A stretch of 64,000 nucleotides of DNA from Megaleporinus macrocephalus. Lineage: Eukaryota > Chordata > Actinopteri > Characiformes > Anostomidae. The notes under the pieces were generated by a model, which did not search any database, was not told the origin of the DNA, and worked only from the letters and a program-made list of their open reading frames with translations. The position numbers were made by a program, and so were the translations under genes. This document shows positions 58,387 to 64,000 of the stretch, in pieces. Where the stretch lies: contig CM038719.1 in the NCBI GenBank assembly GCA_021613375.1, positions 38,733,120 to 38,797,119 of the forward strand, in the 5' to 3' direction. The first letter of the stretch is position 1. Every line of letters begins with the position of its first letter.

Positions 58387-59318
58387 CAGTAGACGTACTG
58401 CAAGTGGGTCGTAGGCCAAAAATCTTTTTTTTTTATTTTTTCTCCAATAAATAGATAGTTCAGCATATTTAGTTCGTTTATTTGCAAAACAAATGTGTTT
58501 AGTTTGAGTTCGTTGATTGGTTTGGTGTAGTACAGGCACATGACACGCAGCACTAGCTTGTGGATTAACTAGATAGTTAGTTAGCTACTTCAGTCTGAGG
58601 GAAGCTGTGGTCTTGTATACACATCATGGACTAATCGTTAAAAACAGGGTCTTTGACAACAAAAGACCCTGATGCTGGACCATCTACAAGTGAAGCAGCC
58701 GCTGTATCTCTTACTGAGAGAACCGAGAAAAGCAAGTATAAATCCAAAAGAAGAAAATACAGCAGTGAGTATCTAGCACTCGGCTTCACGAGCACAGGAA
58801 CAGAAAACGAGCCGCTACCACAGCCAACCAAGTTACGTCCACATTTGGAGACTAAACACAGCGAGTATGAATCTAAACCTGTGGAATTTTTTGAGAAACA
58901 ACTAAAAGAACACCAAAGCAGGAAAAAGACCCTTAAATTATCTTGCTCTGGAACCGATAATGCTAAAGCTGTTAAGGCTTCCTACTGTGTTGCGCAGCTT
59001 ATAGCAAAGGCTGGGAAGTCTGGACCAAATACAGGACTAGGCTTAATGCTGAGCCAGACCTCCGTTTTCAACTTTCTGCACTTCAACCTGACATCCACCA
59101 CTTGGTAGCTGGCAGATAACATCAGCCATCTGATTAGGTGAGTGAAAGAAAGTGCTATAGATGGTTTGTTTCTCTTGTTGAGTGATTATGCAGTCAGGTT
59201 GTATGGATGGTTGCACTGTATTTGGTTTTGAACGGAAATAAAAAATATTCTGGGGGGCCGTGGAAAATTTTGCGGTGGGTTAAGTGGGCCTTGGGTTGCA
59301 AAAGGTTGGGAACCCCTG
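58387..59318 (+). mobile_element. Internally deleted hAT (Charlie-like) element
   Basis: Perfect 8-bp duplications TTATAGAC flank it (58379-58386 and 59319-59326). The right end, read inward, is CAGGGGTTCCCAACCTTTTG, a well-known hAT/Charlie terminus. The left end starts CAGTAGACGTACTG and looks eroded. The interior has a BED-finger frame and lacks the catalytic domain, so it could only move with help from another element. Confidence 0.78.
58653..59108 (+). pseudogene. hAT transposase N-terminus with damaged BED finger
   Basis: An open frame of 151 codons. Residues 1-30 are a Ser/Glu/Lys-rich lead. KRRKYSSEYLALGFTSTGTE is followed by LPQPTKLRPHLETKHSEYES and FFEKQLKEHQSRKKTL. This is the arrangement of the BED-type finger of ZBED/SCAND3/FAM200-like hAT proteins, but the segment that should carry the Cys-x2-Cys pair, between LPQ and PTKL, is missing; only HLETKH of the zinc ligands remains. 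KASYCVAQLIAKAGKSGPNT matches the following A.Y.VA..IAK..K block. The frame then leaves the family. It is a domesticated-looking but more likely decaying fragment. Confidence 0.75.
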
Positions 59319-59359
59319 TTATAGACCATTACACACACATCTTAACAGCTAACGTGTTT

Positions 59360-59450
59360 AGTGCAGGGGTGCCCAAACATTTTTTCAAAGATTGGACAAT
59401 ATCGAAATACCTAAGGGCTGGTCTCTCTTTCCAAAAGTATTGTTCATAAA
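59360..59450 (+). mobile_element. Solo hAT-like terminus
   Basis: GCAGGGGTGCCCAAACATTT followed by TTTCAAAGATTGG resembles a hAT/Charlie left end. No matching right end or transposase is seen. Confidence 0.5.
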
Positions 59451-59575
59451 TTATGTCTACACTTTAGTTTTTAGACTGTAGACTGTATATCACTCAGTCG
59501 CTATGCATTACCAAACTTATGAAGCTAAAACAATAGCAGGTCTTATATGTATACATATATATATATATAAATATA

Positions 59576-59910
59576 CTACCGCTCAAAAGTTTGGGATCAC
59601 AGTGAAATGTCCTTGTTTTCAAGGGAGTATCTTCCTTCCTTAACACAACAATGGACTGACGGGTCTCTAAAGAAAGTTATTTCTTTCTGGGCATTTTGAG
59701 TCGGTCAGCAAGCCATCAACTGCTGATCTTCAGATACTAAACTAACCTAGAATGTTGTTCTCCCTTTTATACTCACTTATTAGTAGAATGTTTTTCAGCT
59801 GTGCATCACAATTGAGCAAGAGTGTCCTAACAACCAATTAGTCCAATAACATCCTTAACTTGGATTGGCAGCCGTACCAGGAGATACTAGCTGATAATAG
59901 GACTATATGT
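59576..59910 (+). mobile_element. Tc1-like terminal fragment
   Basis: It begins TACCGCTCAAAAGTTTGGGA then TCAC, a common fish Tc1-like inverted end, and continues with ACAACAATGGACTGACGGG and AACTGCTGATCTTCAG untranslated-region-type sequence. It stops before any transposase. Confidence 0.6.
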
Positions 59911-60070
59911 AAAATAAGCCTCTATACAAATATAGACTTTAATACAAACATTTTTATTCTTTAAAAATCATCTGATACACTTACATTAACTGTGAAATGG
60001 ACAATATTGTTTGTGAATTGCATGAAAGTAGCAGGAAATGAAATTCTAAAGTGATCTAAACTATATATAT

Positions 60071-60215
60071 ATATCGTCAATCTCCAATGAAAAACAGGGT
60101 AACTTTACAGGAGAGGCCAAAAATTGTCATCATTTTCAATGGAAGTCAATGACACCAGAATTTTTCGCAAGCTACTTTGGAGCATTTTTATTGGTCCATT
60201 CATCACAATGTAAAC
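60071..60215 (+). mobile_element. MITE family C, truncated copy
   Basis: It starts ATATCGTCAATCTCCAATG and shares GGAGAGGCCAAAAA and CAATGGAAGTCAATG with the full copy. The right end is missing. Confidence 0.65.
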
Positions 60216-60766
60216 AGCAGCTGCTGTATTTGATTGATGTGGAAACATAGGAATAACAATCCAGTTTGGTGTGGTGCCAAAGTTTAAAAAGTTGCCTGAT
60301 GAGAAATGGAAGGAAAACTTTCCAGTCGTATGTGAGACTCACTGTTCAAGACTCAACTCCAACGTGAGAGACACATGGGTGTGAAAAGTGAGTGAGGATG
60401 GCATTAAAACAAGAAGAAGGTGGACGTAAGAAGCTGTTTTTCAAAGAAACATGTAAGTCACTTAAAAGTCAAGTTGTCAAGTCCATCATAATAATGTTAA
60501 TAGTGACGCTAGGCTTTGGTGCACAGCATACAGTAGGCTAACATCATCAGTATCTGTGAATAACATGGTTTGGAAATGAACTGCATAACCACCTACCGAC
60601 TGTCAGTTCTCTTACAGTCTCCCAGAGCAGCATGTCTGACTCCGGCTGAAGCTCTCTCTGTCAGACACCTGTTTCATTTACACTATGGCTGAAGTAAAGT
60701 TAATGAGTCTTTAGATGTAAACTCACTGCTTATTAGTCTGAAAGTGGCGACACTATCTGGATGAAG
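60216..60766. other. Intergenic DNA, partial duplication
   Basis: The block ACCTGTTTCATTTACACTAT near 60667 is repeated near 61090, so part of this interval was duplicated. No gene is seen. Confidence 0.4.
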
Positions 60767-60974
60767 ATATCGTCGCTGTCCAATGAAAATCTCCAAAACT
60801 GCAACTTTATAGTAGAGGCCAAAAACTTACTTTACTTTCAATGTAAGTCAATGGAACCAGAATTCTTTCCAAACTGTTTTGGAGCACTTCTATTGGTCCG
60901 ATCATCTGGCGTATTCAAATGACGTAGAAAACTCAAAATCGAGATACATGTTTTTCATTGGACAGCAACCATAT
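60767..60974. mobile_element. MITE family C, complete copy
   Basis: Inverted ends of 24 bp match at 22 positions (inner core GCTGTCCAATGAAAA against its complement in TTTTCATTGGACAGC). The length is 208 bp and there is no coding capacity. It defines the family found also at 35081, 60071 and 62658. Confidence 0.82.
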
Positions 60975-61440
60975 GGCTTGTACTTTGATTGACACATTGA
61001 GAGAGATTGTTTGTTCTGTAATTGTTAGTTTGTTGGGATTCTGGAGATTATGCAGCTCCATCTACTTTTACAACTGCTGATGTATGAGACCTGTTTCATT
61101 TGCACTATGGCTGTGCAGTAAACTGTAGTCTAAACTACTTCTTTATCATTAGTTTAACATTAATTTAGCATAGAATTGATATAATTCATGAATGAAATGA
61201 GGAATTATTATTGAGAATAGTGTAAAAGCATACGTAGTATATCAGTCTTTTATCCTTTATCCTTATTCATAGGTCCCCACCAATGTCAAGAACAAATCTA
61301 TGCCCTTGGGTAGTGAAGTTTTCTTTCTAATTCATTCTCTGTGAAAAAAAAATTCCGGAAAGTTTCCTGGAATCCGTGCATCCAATCAAAAGGCTGTATA
61401 CAAGCCCGAATCTAACAATCAGACCAGACAACATTTTTTC
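60975..61440. other. Intergenic DNA, nothing recognised
   Basis: It contains the second copy of the ACCTGTTTCATTTGCACTAT block (61090). No gene is supported. Confidence 0.4.
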
Positions 61441-61725
61441 CCCCATAGAGTCCCATTCATTTTTTTGGACACACATAAACATGGTTTCGTTTAAGGTACA
61501 GCCTCCAAACTGCATGTACTCACTCAGGGCAGGTCCCCAAGCTGTAAGCCACAGACATACTGACCCACACTCGTCTATTTGTCGTTTATCCATCCCTCAT
61601 TCCTCGCATAGACTCCCATTTATATTCAAGCCCACACAAACGTCCTGGTTTCTTTGAACCTACAGCCGCAAAACTGCATGTACTCACTCTGGGCAGGTCC
61701 CCAAACACATTGACCCGCACTCCTC
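61441..61725. repeat. About 163-bp tandem duplication
   Basis: CATAGAGTCCCATTCATTTT at 61445 and CATAGACTCCCATTTATATT near 61608 start two similar segments. Each includes CAAACTGCATGTACTCACTC or a close variant, then GGGCAGGTCCCC. Confidence 0.8.
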
Positions 61726-61879
61726 TACCTGGGGGTTGGTTATTCATCCCTCGTTCCTCTCACTGTTTCCTTTGGGAAATGTGCTCCGCAACCCGCAACC
61801 ATAAACATTACCAGTGTTGTGTATGTATGTGTGTGAATGTGTTTGTATACGTGTGTTTAGTTGTAAGTAACATCATGAG

Positions 61880-61960
61880 ACCTCGACCCTCTCATTGGTT
61901 TAGTCGGGGGCGGGGCTTCTGAGATAAGAGCTTGTCAGGTATGTTCAGTAAGGGGGTTTC
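61880..61960 (+). promoter_or_regulatory. Possible promoter: inverted CCAAT and GC box
   Basis: CTCATTGGTTTAG (inverted CCAAT) is followed about 10 bp later by GGGGGCGGGGC (a strong GC box). An open frame of 175 codons starts downstream at 61972 but has no recognisable domain and crosses a GA microsatellite (62041-62071). This could be a promoter of an unseen transcript, a retroviral-type LTR promoter, or chance. Confidence 0.25.
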
Positions 61961-62657
61961 TCTCATGCGTATTGGTCTCTTGTCTTATGTGTCTCATTAA
62001 AAGACATAGCTGTTTGACGCCTCTAGCAGCGAGTGTGTGTAGAGAGAGGAGAGAGAGAGAGAGAGAGAGAGATGTGATGAGGGTGAGCCGTAGTGTCTGG
62101 ACACGGTCGCACGTAAAACCTGGAGGAGTAAAACCTTTCGGGGACCGTTACGCCTCTATTTGGAAGATGAAAGCTTTGAGTGATGTTTCTCTGATGGAGA
62201 CAGTTGCAGAGACAAGGCTCAACGTTAAACCCACGCTTGCTTTTTTTTTAAGCACTGCTGATCGCTGCCTAACAGTGTTCGTTCGGGTCCAGCTGGACAA
62301 ACACGGTGGTGTTAATTCAACACTGGGGTTTTGCCATGTGGAGCTCACGCCGTCCGCCATGCCTCTCTCAATAGACCGAACAGGGCTTTGGCAACGTTTC
62401 TGTTTTGAAAGTGAGTCCAAAATTCGAGGTGATGTTTACAGTGTTCCTCAGCTGTGTCACTCAGGGTTTGGCATTAGGCTGGAGAGGGGGGGGGGCTGAG
62501 GGCCGAGTCAGGTGTGTTTGGGAAAGGTAATTGCAGAAGTGACTCATCTGTGTTTGGGCAAGAAATAGAAAAAAAGAAAAACGCTAAGTGCTGCAGTCGT
62601 TATTGGGTCTGTCAGACATGGTTCCGTATCTCCGTATTTCCTCCATGACCCTAAAAA

Positions 62658-62913
62658 ATATTGCCGCTCTCCAAAGAAGAAGAAGTATCTCCAATATATT
62701 AATTTTACAGGAGAGCCCAAAAACCTTCCTCATATTCAATGCAAGGTAATGTAAAAAATGCCTTATTTTAAGTGAGTTTGGAGCACTTCTATTGGTCCGT
62801 TCTTCGTGAAACTTGCGCAGGATCTAAAGAACAGCTTTCACGTTCAGATGATGTAGAAAAATGAAAATCGACAAAAAATAATATACATGTCTTTCTTCGG
62901 ACAGTGGTGATAT
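62658..62913. mobile_element. MITE family C, diverged copy with both ends
   Basis: The left end is ATATTGCCGCTCTCCAAAGA. The right end, read inward, is ATATCACCACTGTCCGAAGA. It shares TTTACAGGAGAGCCCAAAAA and TTGGAGCACTTCTATTGGTC with the other copies. Confidence 0.75.
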
Positions 62914-63547
62914 ATTCACTACTGTGAGAGAACCTTACATCTCCAGAAGTCATTTTGGACTGTTTCTATGGCTCCATTTATTTTGAAATTGTTCGTCCAG
63001 ACAAATGAACATCTGGCAGTTTGGGATGCAGGAAAAAAACAGATGCTCGTTGATCGTTTATAATGTTTCAGAGCTTTTTTTATTATTATAGAACTCCGCT
63101 TGTTTTGTAAGACCTGCAACACGTTCACCGCTTTACAGCTCTGCACCAGGAATGATGAGGATGATGCAGAAAATACAAGTTAAACGGTGAGTCATGGGAG
63201 TTTGTTGCACAGCTCACGCCTGAAATAGTACAAAACATGCTAAACTGTCTATTTCCTCTCCATCCCCTGCAGTGTGGAGACTCAGGTATCAGTGTTATAC
63301 CAGCTGTATCCAAATAGTAACTAGCTGGGATGGCAGGGGGTTATAAAACTACTGCAACCTGCATGAGAACAACAACCAGTACAAACCCAGTATCTTAACT
63401 CAAAGAAGGGTCTAGTGAAAGGGTCTTCTTAAACAGGAAGAAATACAAGAAAAAGAAGCAACCAGTTGTGCGTAAAAGAAAAGGCCAAAAACCACAAGTG
63501 AATGCCCACGAACTTCAACCCCCTTTATCCAAACCTTTTTACACCAA
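62914..63547. other. Intergenic DNA, nothing recognised
   Basis: No gene or element is identified. Confidence 0.4.
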
Positions 63548-63743
63548 CATAACCAACCAACCAACCAACCAACAAACCAACAAACCAACCAACCAACAAG
63601 CCAACCAACCAACCAACCATCCAACCAACCAACCAAACAACCAACCAACCAACAAGCCAACGGACCAACCAACTAACCATCTAACCAACCAACAAACAAA
63701 CCAACCAACAAGCCAACCAACCATCCAACCAACAAACCAACAA
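63548..63743. repeat. CCAA-type tandem repeat
   Basis: (AACC)n with AACAAACC, CATCC and AAGCC variants. Frames made of Pro/Thr/Asn/Gln or Trp/Leu/Val/Gly are read-through. Confidence 0.95.
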
Positions 63744-63745
63744 TG

Positions 63746-64000
63746 TAGTACATTGTAAATATATTAAAGAAGCATATCTGTGTACTACTGAACATTAACA
63801 TGTGTTTCATGGAGCAGAAGATATGATGACTAGTTGTCTATAAGTATTGTAATGATCATCAATAATCAATAATCAATCTAATCAATAATCTTTGCTGGAA
63901 TGTAAATGTACATGAATGAAAAGAAGCTGAAATGAAATAGGAGTAACGAGACTATGTTTAAAATGTAAGACGTAGAATGTACTGATAATGGAGTGTAAAT
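63746..64000. mobile_element. Second copy of the 18.7-kb element, cut by window edge
   Basis: It is colinear with 18747-18998, including CTGTGTACTACTGAACAT, GGAGCAGAAGATATGATGAC and TAACGAGACTATGTTTAAAA. It differs in a short block at 63856-63885. It reaches the first 36-bp unit (TACTGATAATGGAGTGTAAA) at the window end. Confidence 0.88.

Noticed and set aside
61972..62499. 175-codon frame as a protein gene
   Set aside because: It has no domain and has a microsatellite-encoded Arg/Glu run near its start. I kept only the upstream box cluster as a weak regulatory candidate.

Overview
This window looks like non-coding DNA from a ray-finned fish, probably an otophysan (characin or catfish type). 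The evidence is the set of repeat families: fish Tc1-like transposons, hAT/Charlie-like elements with 8-bp target duplications, L2/Rex1-like and L1-like LINE 3' ends, and two tRNA-derived fish SINE families. I find no intact protein gene, no tRNA or rRNA gene, no bacterial-type operon and no CRISPR array. Every recognisable protein fragment is a broken transposase or reverse transcriptase. The long open frames are read-through of tandem repeats.

Layout. 0-1.8 kb: unannotated DNA. 1.8-3.5 kb: Tc1-like end, LINE 3' end (minus) with a 37-bp minisatellite inside it, and a Tc1-like transposase remnant. 3.7-5.9 kb: a nest of SINE inside a hAT-like element inside an older inverted-repeat element, with a GGGCCC-rich array. 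7.6-8.5 kb: 12-bp minisatellite. 10.9-12.4 kb: 32-bp minisatellite. 13-15 kb: LINE and SINE tails. 15.7-16.8 kb: a 74-bp inverted repeat around an ATATAGAGAG array. 18.1-19.9 kb: repeat element with a 36-bp minisatellite. 19.9-25.6 kb: two blocks of a 46-bp dimeric satellite around 1.1 kb of non-repeat DNA. 27 kb: second Tc1-like remnant. 29.2-30.1 kb: 20-bp array joined to a SINE. 32.5-35.0 kb: complete but dead Tc1-like element with a hAT-like MITE inside. 36.3-36.9 kb: second 20-bp SINE array. 37.8-38.6 kb: second copy of the hAT-like MITE. 38.8-40.4 kb: hAT element with a decayed BED finger and LINE pieces inside. 40.7-42.5 kb: third and largest 20-bp SINE array, running into a third Tc1-like remnant. 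45.1-46.6 kb: 0.5-kb tandem triplication. 47.2-49.1 kb: 42-bp minisatellite built on a transposon-end motif. 51.4-52.1 kb: duplicated SINE head and another interspersed repeat. 53.4-54.1 kb: LINE reverse-transcriptase tail. 54.7-55.8 kb: another 46-bp array. 56.4-57.0 kb: fourth Tc1-like remnant. 58.4-59.3 kb: internally deleted hAT element with a BED-finger fragment. 60-63 kb: copies of one small MITE family. 63.5-64 kb: CCAA array, then a second copy of the 18.7-kb element cut by the window edge.

Between the repeats lie islands of complex, often CpG-containing sequence (about 9.2-10.0, 15.4-15.8, 22.5-22.9, 26.0-26.7, 30.6-31.6, 43.0-44.1, 46.6-47.0, 49.2-49.5, 50.5-51.1 and 52.2-52.6 kb). 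They look like conserved non-coding sequence in a gene-poor interval, but only cross-species alignment can show that.

The main pattern is that several large tandem arrays are built from, or sit inside, transposable elements. The clearest case is a 20-bp unit with an exact Pol III A-box match, the 5' head of a fish SINE, which is expanded at three separate places.
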